DNA of 64,000 bases from Acidobacteriota bacterium (lineage in GTDB: Bacteria > Acidobacteriota > Terriglobia > Terriglobales > Acidobacteriaceae), in the NCBI GenBank assembly GCA_021806005.1, contig JAJZDM010000006.1, forward strand, positions 1-64,000. Direction: 5' to 3'. Shown piece by piece: positions 33,393 through 42,701 of the stretch. The position numbers were made by a program, and so were the translations under genes. The notes under the pieces were generated by a model. That model saw only the letters and a program-made list of their open reading frames with translations, searched no databases and was not told where the DNA came from. Position 1 is the stretch's first letter; every line of letters starts with the position of its first letter.

Positions 33393-34418
33393 ATGAATCG
33401 TCAGGTTTCGATTGCGGCGCTCCTTGCTCTTCTCAGGGAGCAGAGTTCATTTGTGATCAGCTCGCACATTCGTCCGGATGGCGATGCGATCGGCTCTGCG
33501 CTGGGACTGATGCATCTGCTGGAGGGGATGGGGAAGCGGGTGTCGGTGGTCTTTGTGGATCCGATTCCCGCGAGCTTTGATTTCATGGTTGGGCGGGAGC
33601 GGGTTTCGCACAGTTTCCCTGCCGCGGATGCCGCAGTTTTTTTGGAGTGCGACTCGATTGAGAGGAGTTGCATTGATCGAGGGGAGTTCGAGGCGTTGCC
33701 TCCCCGGATCACAATCAATATCGATCATCATCGCAGCGGTCGAGAGTTTGCGGACTTCAACTGGATCGATCCGGAGGCGGCGGCGGTGGGGTGCATGATC
33801 TACGACCTGGCGGTTGCGGCCGGCGTCGCCATCACTCCGGCGATGGCGGATTGTCTGTACGCCGCGGTTCTGACCGATACCGGATCCTTCAACTATCCGA
33901 GCACCACGGCTGCGACCTTTGCGATGGCGGAGCACCTGGTGCGCAGTGGAGCGGACCCGCACAGGATCGCGGCGGAGGTCTACTTTTCCAACTCTGCCAG
34001 CAAGGTTCGCCTGCTGGGTGTTGCGCTGAGCAACATCCAGATTGCGGGTGCGGTCTCCTGGAGCCACATTACTCTGGAAGAGATGGAGCGGGTGGGCGCC
34101 AGCGCGGAGGACTGCGAGGGGGTGGCGAATCATCTGATCGGCATCGAAGGGGTGGAGGCCGCGGTGTTTCTCCGCGAGATGCCGGAGCAGGATCAGTTTC
34201 GCCTGAGCCTGCGCAGCCGCCGAAGCCTGGATGTCTCAGTGATCGCGGAGCGCTTTGGCGGTGGGGGGCACAAGACTGCGAGCGGATGCAGTATGGAGGG
34301 CACGCTTGCAGAGGTAACCCGGCGCATCGTGGAGGATCTTCGTCAAGCATGTGTTCCCGGGACGGATGTCACCGAGGCAGTGGAGGCTCCAACGCTGCCT
34401 TCAATTCTGTTAGCCTAA
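33393..34418 (+). CDS. nrnA: Bifunctional oligoribonuclease/pAp phosphatase (NrnA, DHH family)
   Basis: The 341-aa DHH-DHHA1 protein contains HIRPDGDAIGSALGL (motif with two metal ligands), ECDSIERS, the DHH motif NIDHHRSGREFADFN, LTDTGSFNYPSTT, and the DHHA1 substrate site FGGGGHKTASGC. NrnA degrades nanoRNA and dephosphorylates 3'-phosphoadenosine 5'-phosphate in bacteria that lack Orn. Its placement after rbfA matches the conserved ribosome-maturation operon. It is followed within 52 nt by the GT39 gene. Length and motifs are standard for the family. Confidence 0.92.
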   Translation: MNRQVSIAALLALLREQSSFVISSHIRPDGDAIGSALGLMHLLEGMGKRVSVVFVDPIPASFDFMVGRERVSHSFPAADAAVFLECDSIERSCIDRGEFEALPPRITINIDHHRSGREFADFNWIDPEAAAVGCMIYDLAVAAGVAITPAMADCLYAAVLTDTGSFNYPSTTAATFAMAEHLVRSGADPHRIAAEVYFSNSASKVRLLGVALSNIQIAGAVSWSHITLEEMERVGASAEDCEGVANHLIGIEGVEAAVFLREMPEQDQFRLSLRSRRSLDVSVIAERFGGGGHKTASGCSMEGTLAEVTRRIVEDLRQACVPGTDVTEAVEAPTLPSILLA

Positions 34419-34470
34419 GTCTCGCTTCGCGAATCTGCGGTGGCCTAAGAAGGGATACCTTTGACGGACC

Positions 34471-36429
34471 GTGGCCATAGGAGATTTGCGTGAGCGCAAA
34501 GCATTGCATTACGACGGATCTCACGGATTGATCGATTCATCCCAACCCGCATATGGACCCGAATCCGGCTCTGCAGGAGGCTCCGCAGACGGTTCCAGGA
34601 ATGTATCCTCTGGCGAGCTTCCGCCGTCCCGGGGACGGTTGTCTTCAAGCGTATCCCGCACCCGATTCAAGCGCATCCTCTTCTGGCTGCGCCACCATGA
34701 GCCAGGCTATACGGCCACGGAGTTTTTGATCCTCCTGCTGTTTGTAGGATTTTTCCTTTTCTATGGGCTGATTCCGATCTTTGGCGGTGATCAGCTGGGA
34801 CTGGTGGGCGCCGATGAGCCTCGCTACGCCCAGATTGCGCGGGAGATGCTCTCTGCCCATATGGCTGCCTGCCGGGCCGTGAATGCCAGCATTCTGCCCC
34901 ACAGTCTGCGACTCTCTGACCTTCGCGCCTCCTACGCCTGCCTGACCGGAGGCACGGTGACCCCGATCCTGAACGGCAAGCCGTGGCTGGAGAAGCCGGC
35001 GCTGTATTACTGGCGCGCGATGGGGTACTACCGGGAACTTGGAGTGTATGACTGGACAGCGCGGCTGGCCTCGGCCACCGGAGCGCTGGCGCTGATGATC
35101 CTGGCGTTTTTGCACCTGAAGCGATTTCGACCCGGCGGCCATCTGGACGCTGCTCTAATCATGGTCTCCTCGGTGGCGATGTTTGCCTTCTCTCGCGGAG
35201 CTTCCACGGACATGCAACTGGCGGCACCGTTCTGTATCGGCATGCTGGGCTGGTATGCATGGTATGAGACCGGCAAGAAGTTCTGGCTGTTCGACCTCTA
35301 CTTTTTCAACGCCGCTGCCACGCTGGCCAAAGGGCCGATTGCGCCCTTCCTGGCCCTGGGCATTTTGTGCCTGTTTGTGGGGCTACGGCGAGAGTGGTCC
35401 GCCCTGCGGCGAACCATCTGGGTGCCAGGGATTGTGCTCTATCTGGTGATGGTGCTGCCGTGGTACATCGCGGTGCAGCGGCGCAATCCTACGTTCTTCA
35501 ACGAGTTCTTCTGGCAGCACAACCTGGAGCGGTACTCCACCAATCTTTACCACCACCATCAGCCCATCTACTACTATCTGATCGTGCTGCTGGTGGGGAT
35601 GCTGCCCTGGACCGCGCTTTCGCTGCGAGCCCTGGTGGATGGTGTGGGCGCCTCCATCGCGGAGTGGAAGGTGCGCTTCAAGCCGCAGCGCTACGTCGGC
35701 CATGTCCGCGCTGGTGACGCCTTTCCTGAGTTTCTGGTCTTGTGGATGCTGTTCCCGATTGTCTTCTTCTCCTTCTCGGGATCGAAGCTTCCCGGGTATA
35801 TTCTCCCTTCCGTTCCGCCGCTGGCGATTCTTACGGGCGACTACCTCTTCCGGATCCGGCGACCCGGGATTCCGAACTGGTTGCTGTACGCCCACGCCGG
35901 AATGACCGGGATGGTGACCTTTGTTCTGATTCTCTGCCCGCAGTACATGGTCCATCAGCAGTTGATTCCGGCTGCCGGCATCCTGACATGGGCGGCGGTG
36001 CTGGGGGTGGCCGCAGGCGCTTTGGTAGTGCTGGTGACGCGCCGCTACGGCGTGCGGCATCTGCGTCTGGCGACGTTGATTCCCCTGGTAGCGCTGCTCT
36101 ACTTCCTGCTGGGGAGAAATGGGCACCTACTGGACGTGAACTACTCGGCGCGCCCCCTGGCCGACGAGATCCAGCGGGCTGACCCGGATGCGAAGGTGGT
36201 TGCCGAGTTTCAGGTACGGCGTGATCTGGTCTATGGACTTGCGTTCTATGAAGACCATAAGATTCTCAGTTACACCACGGATGGCGTTCCCGCCGGGGAG
36301 CATCTGGTCATTTTTCCTGACGGCGATGCGCCTCTGATGGAGAGTTACTGGAAGGGACGGCGGGTTCAGCCGATCCTGCACTATGGGGTGCGGGGCCTGT
36401 GGGTGTACAAAGTATCTCCGCAGAGTTGA
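34471..36429 (+). CDS. Glycosyltransferase family 39 membrane protein (ArnT-like)
   Basis: The 652-aa GT-C enzyme likely moves sugars from polyprenyl phosphate donors to lipids or proteins on the periplasmic face. It has a disordered Ser/Gly-rich leader (residues 1-65), a first transmembrane helix (LILLLFVGFFLFYGLIPIF), and the catalytic loop with ADEPRYAQIAREM (Asp115), followed by LNGKPWLEKPALYYW as in ArnT/PMT relatives. Many more membrane helices follow, then a soluble end. Compared with the usual loop (GDWVTPxLNG) an extra segment of roughly 30 residues with two Cys (about residues 131-160) sits between the Asp motif and VTPILNG. GTG 34471 is the track start; I see no better one. The acceptor is unknown. 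Confidence 0.82.
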   Translation: MAIGDLRERKALHYDGSHGLIDSSQPAYGPESGSAGGSADGSRNVSSGELPPSRGRLSSSVSRTRFKRILFWLRHHEPGYTATEFLILLLFVGFFLFYGLIPIFGGDQLGLVGADEPRYAQIAREMLSAHMAACRAVNASILPHSLRLSDLRASYACLTGGTVTPILNGKPWLEKPALYYWRAMGYYRELGVYDWTARLASATGALALMILAFLHLKRFRPGGHLDAALIMVSSVAMFAFSRGASTDMQLAAPFCIGMLGWYAWYETGKKFWLFDLYFFNAAATLAKGPIAPFLALGILCLFVGLRREWSALRRTIWVPGIVLYLVMVLPWYIAVQRRNPTFFNEFFWQHNLERYSTNLYHHHQPIYYYLIVLLVGMLPWTALSLRALVDGVGASIAEWKVRFKPQRYVGHVRAGDAFPEFLVLWMLFPIVFFSFSGSKLPGYILPSVPPLAILTGDYLFRIRRPGIPNWLLYAHAGMTGMVTFVLILCPQYMVHQQLIPAAGILTWAAVLGVAAGALVVLVTRRYGVRHLRLATLIPLVALLYFLLGRNGHLLDVNYSARPLADEIQRADPDAKVVAEFQVRRDLVYGLAFYEDHKILSYTTDGVPAGEHLVIFPDGDAPLMESYWKGRRVQPILHYGVRGLWVYKVSPQS

Positions 36430-36459
36430 GCGCGGAAGAGAGTCAGAGGCTGGAAGCCG

Positions 36460-37494
36460 TTGAGCACTTCAGGAAGTCACGAATCGCAACTCGAGATTCT
36501 GGATCTGCGCCACTTCTCCGGAGCACAGTTGCGATCGCTGCTGCGGGATGAGGCGGAGCGCTGGCAGCGCCGCCTGCACTGGGATTACACCCAGGCCTCG
36601 AACATGCTGATGGAGTACCTGGACAGCCGGATTCTGCCGGGCTATGTGGCTCTGCAGGCGGGCCGGATCGCAGGCTACGCCTTCTGCGTCTGCGAGGGGG
36701 CCAAGGCGGTCATTGGCGATGTATACGCCTTTGGCGAGACGGAGTGCAGGGATAATCCCATCTGCAATACGCTGATGAACCATCTGCTGGAGATGGTGGA
36801 GGGAATGCCCGGCATTGAACGGATAGAGTCCCAGTTATTGATGTTTCCCGACGGGGCGCTGTGGGAGACCTTTCATCAGCACGGGTTCAAAGCCTATCGC
36901 CGCTGTTTCATGCTGCGGGATCTGCAGGCTGAGCCGCCACGGATGGACGTGGTTCCAGGTGATCTTTGCATGGGGAAAAGCCTGGTGGTTGAGGCCTGGC
37001 GGCCGGAGTTCTATGATGGCGCGGCGCAGTTGATACATCGCTGCTATGCCGATCATATGGATGCCTGCATCAATGATCAGTACCGCACGCTCCATGGAGC
37101 CCAGCGGTTCCTGCACAACATTATTCGTTTCCCGGGCTGTGGCGTCTTTGACGCGGAGAACTCCTGGGTGGTGCGGGAGCAGAAGGAGCGGACCTCCGTT
37201 GACTTCTCCCGGGAGGCTCACTGGGGTTCCATTGAGGGGGTACTGCTCAGTTCCCGAGTCTGTGCAGGCGTCAACCACATCACCCAGATCTGTGTGACAC
37301 CCTCCCTGCGCGGTAAGGGGCTGGGGCGGATGCTGCTGGAGCACTGCGAGCGTGAGGGGGCCAGGCGAGGGGTTCGTCAGTTATCCCTGACGGTAACCGA
37401 GGCCAATGTTCACGCGCGGATGCTGTACGAGCGCAACGGATTTGAGACGCTGCATCGCTTTGAGGCCATGGTCTGCGATAGCGCGCGCGGCTGA
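36460..37494 (+). CDS. GNAT-family N-acetyltransferase with extended N-terminal domain
   Basis: This 344-aa protein has a C-terminal GNAT fold with the acetyl-CoA pyrophosphate loop VTPSLRGKGLGRMLLEHC and the family's NVHARMLYERNGFET end. An N-terminal region of about 170 residues has its own acetyltransferase-like strand pattern (GYVALQAGRIAGYAFCVCEGAKAVIGDVY), so it may be a tandem GNAT with a degenerate first domain. The TTG start at 36460 has GGAAG just upstream. It begins 30 nt after the GT39 gene, and could share its transcript. Substrate unknown; acylation of a sugar or protein is possible. Confidence 0.8.
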   Translation: MSTSGSHESQLEILDLRHFSGAQLRSLLRDEAERWQRRLHWDYTQASNMLMEYLDSRILPGYVALQAGRIAGYAFCVCEGAKAVIGDVYAFGETECRDNPICNTLMNHLLEMVEGMPGIERIESQLLMFPDGALWETFHQHGFKAYRRCFMLRDLQAEPPRMDVVPGDLCMGKSLVVEAWRPEFYDGAAQLIHRCYADHMDACINDQYRTLHGAQRFLHNIIRFPGCGVFDAENSWVVREQKERTSVDFSREAHWGSIEGVLLSSRVCAGVNHITQICVTPSLRGKGLGRMLLEHCEREGARRGVRQLSLTVTEANVHARMLYERNGFETLHRFEAMVCDSARG

Positions 37495-37519
37495 GTGCGT
37501 TGTTCTTTCCGGCGGCGGG

Positions 37520-39118
37520 CTATTTTGTCCAGTTCACTCCGGGGCGCGCGACAGCATACATCTCCGCTGCAATCTGGTCGAAGAGCCCGTAACGATCCTG
37601 CTCCACCCTATACAGGTCGAAGTGGGATCGACCAGGGATGAAATTGAAGTGGGCATCAGCTCCCAGCCGGGTCAGGCGCGCCTCAAAGAGGCGAGCGGAG
37701 CCGTCCAGGTAGAACGTATCCGCTGTTCCCACGAAGAGGTGGATGCGGTCCTTGAGGAGGGGTCGATCTTTCGGCCACTCTTGCTCTACCAGGTGGGCCA
37801 GGTCAAAGTGATCATGCCAGTAGGCGACCACCACGGGGTTCACATCCCCAGTGGCACGGTCGAACATGGGCATGGGGGCTCCGCCCGGGGAGCGAGGCGA
37901 GAAGACCCAGTCAAAGGAAGTCATCTGCCCACCATAGGGGCCCAGAACCGCCTCTGTTTTGGCGAACTGTTCAATGGTTGCCACTACCTTCCCATCGATG
38001 CGCATGATCGGGTAGGCGGTTCCATCGGGCCGGTGGTAGACGTTCGCATGGGGAGCATAGAGGTCCGGGCCGGTGAAGTTGTGAAAGTCACTGGGATCCG
38101 GTGAGGTGGACCAGGTTCCTCCGAAGATCCCGGGGTAGTCGATCTGGAGTTGCAGTGTCGCCCATCCGCCGCTGGAGTGGCCGTTCAGAAAGCGTCCGTT
38201 GCGGGTAGCGTCCATCCGGTAGGTCTGTTCCAGCATGGGGATGAACTCGGTGGTCAGCGCGGTGCCCCAGGGGCCGTCGTTCACGGAGTCTGCGAATTCA
38301 TGGGTGCCCTCGGGGCAGGACTCGTCCAGCATCACCCAGATCATGGGGGGCATCTTGCCCTGGACCATGCGCTCACGGATCATCTCCCCCATGATGAGGT
38401 TGTAGTCCATGCCCGCGCCAAAGCCATGGGTGAAGTAGACGGTGGGGTAACGTTGCTGCGTGCCCCCAGCGTAGCCCGGCGGCAGGATCACCCAGGCGCG
38501 GATGGAGGTGGCGTTTCCGGAGAAGCGGGTCAGCAGCGGGCTGAGCATCTCCTGCCGTTCGATCTGCCCGGGCTGGACCTGTTGCATGGCCTTGGCAAGC
38601 GCGGCCTGGCGCTGGGGATCTTCCGAGGGGTGTCCGTTCAGGGTGAGCGTTGTCTCCGGGCTTTCAGGAGTCCACTGTGTCAGGGTTGCGACCGGGCTCA
38701 TCCAATCGGAGGGGGTGCGGCCGGAGTAGTTGTAGGTGTGCTCGGTATCCAGCACCGCCTGCACCTCATAGTCCCCCGGCGGCAAAGCGGAGAAGGGGTC
38801 GGGATAGGCGATCTGATCGGCATCAAATTCCACCGTGGAGCCTGGCGCCAGATCGCGGACCTCCTGAGCGGCCACCCATGTCTGCTGATTCTCCTGGCCG
38901 GGATGAAATTCCTGGAGGTTCACCTCCGTGTCTCCCTTACCCGGCTTCAGGAAGACGAGCAGGCGTCCACTGAGCGGCTTGGCGGTAGTGCTCTCCAGGC
39001 GGATGCGAAAGAAGACGTGCGGGGATGTCTGCTGGGCGGCGCAGATGCCAGGGTTTGCGGCAAGGATAGTTGCGATGGCCGCGCAGGCAAGGAGTTGGGC
39101 TGTTTGCTGAAGCCGCAT
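37520..39118 (-). CDS. Secreted alpha/beta-hydrolase esterase (Esterase_D/enterochelin esterase-like)
   Basis: The 532-aa product has a signal peptide (MRLQQTAQLLACAAIATILAANPGICAAQ) and an N-terminal beta-sandwich of about 180 residues with a PAPxTGxVxLxL-like strand pattern. The C-terminal alpha/beta hydrolase domain carries a GHSSGGW nucleophile elbow, an acid region (HLFVGTADTFYLDG) and the catalytic His in GRSHFDLY. Such proteins are often esterases that trim acylated polysaccharides or siderophores. The layout (extra N-domain, export) fits carbohydrate-ester removal, in line with the plant-polymer enzymes in this window, but the substrate is inferred. It is convergent with the GNAT gene and separate from guaB. 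Confidence 0.8.
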   Translation of the reverse strand: MRLQQTAQLLACAAIATILAANPGICAAQQTSPHVFFRIRLESTTAKPLSGRLLVFLKPGKGDTEVNLQEFHPGQENQQTWVAAQEVRDLAPGSTVEFDADQIAYPDPFSALPPGDYEVQAVLDTEHTYNYSGRTPSDWMSPVATLTQWTPESPETTLTLNGHPSEDPQRQAALAKAMQQVQPGQIERQEMLSPLLTRFSGNATSIRAWVILPPGYAGGTQQRYPTVYFTHGFGAGMDYNLIMGEMIRERMVQGKMPPMIWVMLDESCPEGTHEFADSVNDGPWGTALTTEFIPMLEQTYRMDATRNGRFLNGHSSGGWATLQLQIDYPGIFGGTWSTSPDPSDFHNFTGPDLYAPHANVYHRPDGTAYPIMRIDGKVVATIEQFAKTEAVLGPYGGQMTSFDWVFSPRSPGGAPMPMFDRATGDVNPVVVAYWHDHFDLAHLVEQEWPKDRPLLKDRIHLFVGTADTFYLDGSARLFEARLTRLGADAHFNFIPGRSHFDLYRVEQDRYGLFDQIAAEMYAVARPGVNWTK

Positions 39119-39270
39119 CGACGGAGATCCCCCGAAGGAAAGTATTGAGGGATGATATCAGTCCTGGATAGGGTCAATGGACAGGCTGCAGGGCGTACGA
39201 CCGCTGGCAGCCGCACGGCTGCTCAGCCGCGCCACAGAACGCGACGCGTTGCCGGGCAGGCGTTGCACTG

Positions 39271-40788
39271 CTATTCGACGTGATAGTTGGGGGCCTCGCG
39301 GGTGATCACGACATCGTGGACGTGGCTCTCTCGCAGGCCGGCACCGGAGATGCGGATAAAGCGCGCCTTCTCCTGGAGTTCGGCGATGGTTGCACAGCCT
39401 AGGTAGCCCATGCCGGAGCGCAGGCCGCCGATTAGTTGGTAGATCGTATCCTCGATCGGACCGCGATGCGGGACGCGGCCTTCGATGCCCTCGGGAACGA
39501 ACTTGGCCAGGCGGTTGCCGTTCTCCCGGGCGGTGATCGAGGTTCGCGAGGTCTCTTCGCTGGCGATGTCGTCTTTGCTCTGGAAGTAGCGCTCGCCGGA
39601 GCCCTGCGCCATGGCGCTCAGGCTGCCCATGCCGCGATAGGTTTTGAAACTGCGGCCCTGGTAGAGGATGGTCTCTCCGGGGCTCTCATCCACGCCAGCG
39701 AAGAGCGAGCCCAGCATGCAGACGCTGGCTCCGGCTGCGATGGCCTTGGTGATATCACCGGAGTACTTGACGCCGCCATCGCCGATGATGGCCACGCCAC
39801 GTTCTCGGGCGGCACGATAGGATTCAGCGATGGCGGTGATCTGCGGCATGCCCGCGCCGGTTACCATGCGGGTGGTGCAGATGGAGCCGGGGCCGATGCC
39901 CACCTTGACGGCATCCGCGCCGGCGTCGATCAGCGCCATGGTGCCTTCGTAGGTCGCCACGTTGCCAGCGAAGAGGTCCACATCCGGAAATGCTTTCTTC
40001 ACCTGGGAGACGGCCTCCAGGACGCGTGAGGAGTGGCCGTGGGCGGAGTCGATGGCCAGCGCGTCCACCCGGTACTTGATCAACTCGGCGGCCCGCTCCA
40101 GAAAGTCGCCCGTGGCTCCGATGGCGCCGGCGACGCGCAGACGGCCCTGTTCATCCTTGCTGGCGTTGGGGTACTTCAACTTCTTCTGGATGTCCTTGAC
40201 GGTGATCAGGCCTTTCAGTTCGTAGGCATCATTGACCACCAGCAGCTTCTCTACCCGGTGCTGGTGAAGGATATGCTCCGCCTGTTCCAGCGTGGTTCCC
40301 ACCGGAACGGTGATCAGGTTGGTCTTGGTCATCACGTCTCCGATGGGGATATCGGTGCGGGAGACGAAGCGCAGGTCGCGGTTGGTGAGAATGCCGACCA
40401 GCTTGCTGTTCCGGGTGACCGGTACGCCGGAGATCTTGAAGCGGCGCATCACCTCCAGCGCATCGGCGATGGGCCGCTCCGGTTCGATGGTGACCGGGTC
40501 CACAATCATGCCGCTCTCCGAACGCTTCACCTTGTCGATCTCTCCCGCCTGCTGCTCGATGGTGAGATTGCGGTGCACGACGCCCAGGCCACCGAGTTGG
40601 GCGATGGCGATCGCCAGGCGTGACTCGGTGACGGTATCCATTGCAGCCGACATCAGGGGCATGGCCAGCGTGATCTTGGGCGTGAGGCGTACCTGCGTGC
40701 TGACCTGGGTTGGAACGACGTCGGAGTAGGCGGGAACCAGCAGCACGTCGTCGAACGTGAGCGCTTCGGGAATCGAGTTGGGGACCAT
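39271..40788 (-). CDS. guaB: Inosine-5'-monophosphate dehydrogenase
   Basis: The 505-aa IMPDH oxidises IMP to XMP, the committed step to GMP. Visible are [15 protein letters not shown] near the N-terminus, two CBS domains (residues about 95-215, for example [21 protein letters not shown]), the dinucleotide/substrate core with [18 protein letters not shown] containing the catalytic Cys, the flap [16 protein letters not shown], and [19 protein letters not shown] lies upstream of the ATG. The 5' leader holds an unusually strong stem (see the leader feature). The length and motifs are standard for bacteria. It is divergent from the ABC exporter pair. Confidence 0.96.
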   Translation of the reverse strand: MVPNSIPEALTFDDVLLVPAYSDVVPTQVSTQVRLTPKITLAMPLMSAAMDTVTESRLAIAIAQLGGLGVVHRNLTIEQQAGEIDKVKRSESGMIVDPVTIEPERPIADALEVMRRFKISGVPVTRNSKLVGILTNRDLRFVSRTDIPIGDVMTKTNLITVPVGTTLEQAEHILHQHRVEKLLVVNDAYELKGLITVKDIQKKLKYPNASKDEQGRLRVAGAIGATGDFLERAAELIKYRVDALAIDSAHGHSSRVLEAVSQVKKAFPDVDLFAGNVATYEGTMALIDAGADAVKVGIGPGSICTTRMVTGAGMPQITAIAESYRAARERGVAIIGDGGVKYSGDITKAIAAGASVCMLGSLFAGVDESPGETILYQGRSFKTYRGMGSLSAMAQGSGERYFQSKDDIASEETSRTSITARENGNRLAKFVPEGIEGRVPHRGPIEDTIYQLIGGLRSGMGYLGCATIAELQEKARFIRISGAGLRESHVHDVVITREAPNYHVE

Positions 40789-41115
40789 ACCCTTCTATTG
40801 TTGCACCTGGAGACGCGGGGGAGCGAGGGGCACCGTGCCCGGGCTGCTCTCGGCCGTCTCCAGGACGGTTTCAGGGGTCCCTGGCTACGGGAATGGCCGG
40901 GCTGGGGAGAGTCCTGGTGGGGGAGTACAGGATTTGACGGGCCAGACGGTATGGGTTGAGATGATTATGGGTGCAAAGCATACATTCGCCAGCGACGGGA
41001 CGGGATGGGCTGCGGATCCATGCGAGTCCCGCGCCCGGCCGGGTCCCAATGCGCTGTGAAGGAGTACAGCGGTGCGCTGGTGGGCGGAGGAGACAGCAGA
41101 GGTGAGAGAGCCTGC
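40789..41115. other. 327-nt divergent intergenic region (guaB / ABC exporter)
   Basis: The region contains the guaB leader hairpin (40806-40864), and TTGACG-17nt-TGAGAT at 40934-40962 as a weak candidate promoter for the ABC genes. I see no further gene. Confidence 0.45.
40806..40864 (-). ncRNA. Structured leader hairpin upstream of guaB
   Basis: On the guaB strand CCTGGAGACG (40855-40864) and CGTCTCCAGG (40806-40815) form a perfect 10-bp stem. The 39-nt loop contains a second small stem (GGGCA-CGG-TGCCC). The stem ends 17 nt before the guaB ATG, immediately upstream of the AGAAGGG. This resembles a 5' UTR regulatory element rather than a terminator, and I know no matching riboswitch. Type is tentative. 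Confidence 0.5.
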
Positions 41116-41919
41116 ATGAGCGACATGATTGTGGTGAAGAATCTGGTGAAGAACTACGGCAGTTTCTGCGCTGTGAACCAGATCTCCTTTTCCGTGCCGG
41201 AGGGCAGGATCTTTGCCTTTCTGGGTCCGAATGGAGCGGGCAAAACCACCACCATCAAGATGCTCACCACCATCCTGGAGCCGAGCGCCGGAACCCTGCT
41301 CGTGAACGGTTTCGATCCGGTCTCCCAGCGCAAGCAGGCGCGCCGCTCCTTCGGCATTGTGTTTCAGGATCCGAGCCTGGATGAAGAACTTACCGCGCAG
41401 GAGAATATGGACCTGCATGGAGCCCTCTATGGAGTCCCCCGGAGCGAACGCATGAGCCGCACCCGAACGCTGCTGGAGTTGGTGGGGCTATGGGATCGCC
41501 GCAATGAGTTCGTCAAGCAGTACTCCGGGGGGATGAAGCGCCGCCTGGAGGTCGCCCGGGCGCTGCTGCACAAGCCGCGCATCCTGTTTCTGGACGAGCC
41601 CACCATCGGCCTGGACCCCCAGACCCGCAATCACATCTGGGGCTATATCGCGACGCTGAGCAAGGAGCAGAACGTCACCGTCTTCTTCACCACCCACTAT
41701 ATGGAGGAGGCTGATCGCGTGGCGGGCGAGGTAGCCGTGATCGACCATGGCAGGATCATCGCCCAGGGCACGCCTGCCGCGCTGAAGCAGCAGACCGGGA
41801 CACCTACCCTGGAGGACGCCTTTATCGCTCTTACCGGCCATGACATACGCGACGAGGAGGCCGGAGCAGCCGACCATATGCGCGCGATGCGCAACGTCTG
41901 GAGAGGAGGACGGCGATGA
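41116..41919 (+). CDS. ABC transporter ATP-binding protein (DrrA-like)
   Basis: The 267-aa ATPase begins at ATG 41116 (MSDMIVVKNLVKNYG), which drops 37 spurious codons in the track ORF. Motifs: Walker A GPNGAGKTTTIKML, signature YSGGMKRRLEVARALL, Walker B ILFLDEPTIGLDPQTR, and FFTTHYMEEADRVAGEVAVIDHG with the H loop. It falls in the DrrA/CcmA branch of exporters. The next gene overlaps it by four bases (ATGA) and encodes the matching permease. Typical roles are antibiotic or lipid export. Substrate unknown. Confidence 0.93.
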   Translation: MSDMIVVKNLVKNYGSFCAVNQISFSVPEGRIFAFLGPNGAGKTTTIKMLTTILEPSAGTLLVNGFDPVSQRKQARRSFGIVFQDPSLDEELTAQENMDLHGALYGVPRSERMSRTRTLLELVGLWDRRNEFVKQYSGGMKRRLEVARALLHKPRILFLDEPTIGLDPQTRNHIWGYIATLSKEQNVTVFFTTHYMEEADRVAGEVAVIDHGRIIAQGTPAALKQQTGTPTLEDAFIALTGHDIRDEEAGAADHMRAMRNVWRGGRR

Positions 41920-42662
41920 GAGCCATCCTGATTCTGTGCATACGGCAGTTGAAGCGCTATATGCGTTCCCCGGCCCGGATTGTCGGGTCGCTGGGTCAGC
42001 CGGTGATCTTTCTGCTGGCGCTCGGCTTTGGCATCGGTTCGGTCTTCCAAAGAGCCGGCTCCGGCAACTACTTCAGCTTTCTGGCACCAGGGATCATTGT
42101 GATGGGCATTATGTTCACAGCGGTCTTCTCCGGCATCGAGATCATCTGGGATCGTCAGTTCGGTTTTCTCAAGGAGACCCTGGTAGCGCCGGTCTCGCGG
42201 CTGCAGATCGTTCTGGGGCGTGTTCTGGGCGGAGCGATCGTGGCCGTTCTGCAGGGTTGCGCGGTGTTCCTGGTGTGCGTGGCCTTTGGCTTCCGGGTTC
42301 ACCAGATGACTCTGGTCCCGGTGGCTTTTCTGTTCATGTTCCTGATCGCGATCCTGTTCACCTCCATCGGTACGGCGATCGGCTCCGTACTGCAGGATAT
42401 GCAGGGCTTTCCCCTGGTGATGAACTTTCTGGTGATGCCGCTGTTCTTCTTCTCGGACGCTCTGTTTCCCATCAAGGGCCTGCCCAAGGCTTTGGAGGGG
42501 GCTCTGCGCCTGAACCCGGTGACCTACGGAGTGGATGGTCTGCGCGGCGCGCTGATCGGTGTCTCTTCCTTCCATTACGTGACCGACTTTGGAGTGCTTA
42601 CCGTGTTGAGCGCCGTGCTGCTGGCCATCGGCAGCTACCTGTTTGCGAAGATTCAGTTGTGA
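41916..42662 (+). CDS. ABC-2 type transporter permease (DrrB-like)
   Basis: The 248-aa six-helix permease has the ABC-2 signature region LIVMGIMFTAVFSGIEIIWDRQFGFLKETLVAPVSR and the FVMPLFFFSDALFPIKGLP segment that precedes the last helices. It ends in LLAIGSYLFAKIQL. Its ATG overlaps the ATPase stop (ATGA), showing one coupled exporter operon. The product would form a homodimer with the upstream ATPase. It is convergent with the ClC gene downstream. Confidence 0.92.
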   Translation: MRAILILCIRQLKRYMRSPARIVGSLGQPVIFLLALGFGIGSVFQRAGSGNYFSFLAPGIIVMGIMFTAVFSGIEIIWDRQFGFLKETLVAPVSRLQIVLGRVLGGAIVAVLQGCAVFLVCVAFGFRVHQMTLVPVAFLFMFLIAILFTSIGTAIGSVLQDMQGFPLVMNFLVMPLFFFSDALFPIKGLPKALEGALRLNPVTYGVDGLRGALIGVSSFHYVTDFGVLTVLSAVLLAIGSYLFAKIQL

Positions 42663-42701
42663 GAGCTATGGCGGTTGGGGCGGGGTGTTTGCCGCCCGAC
42701 C

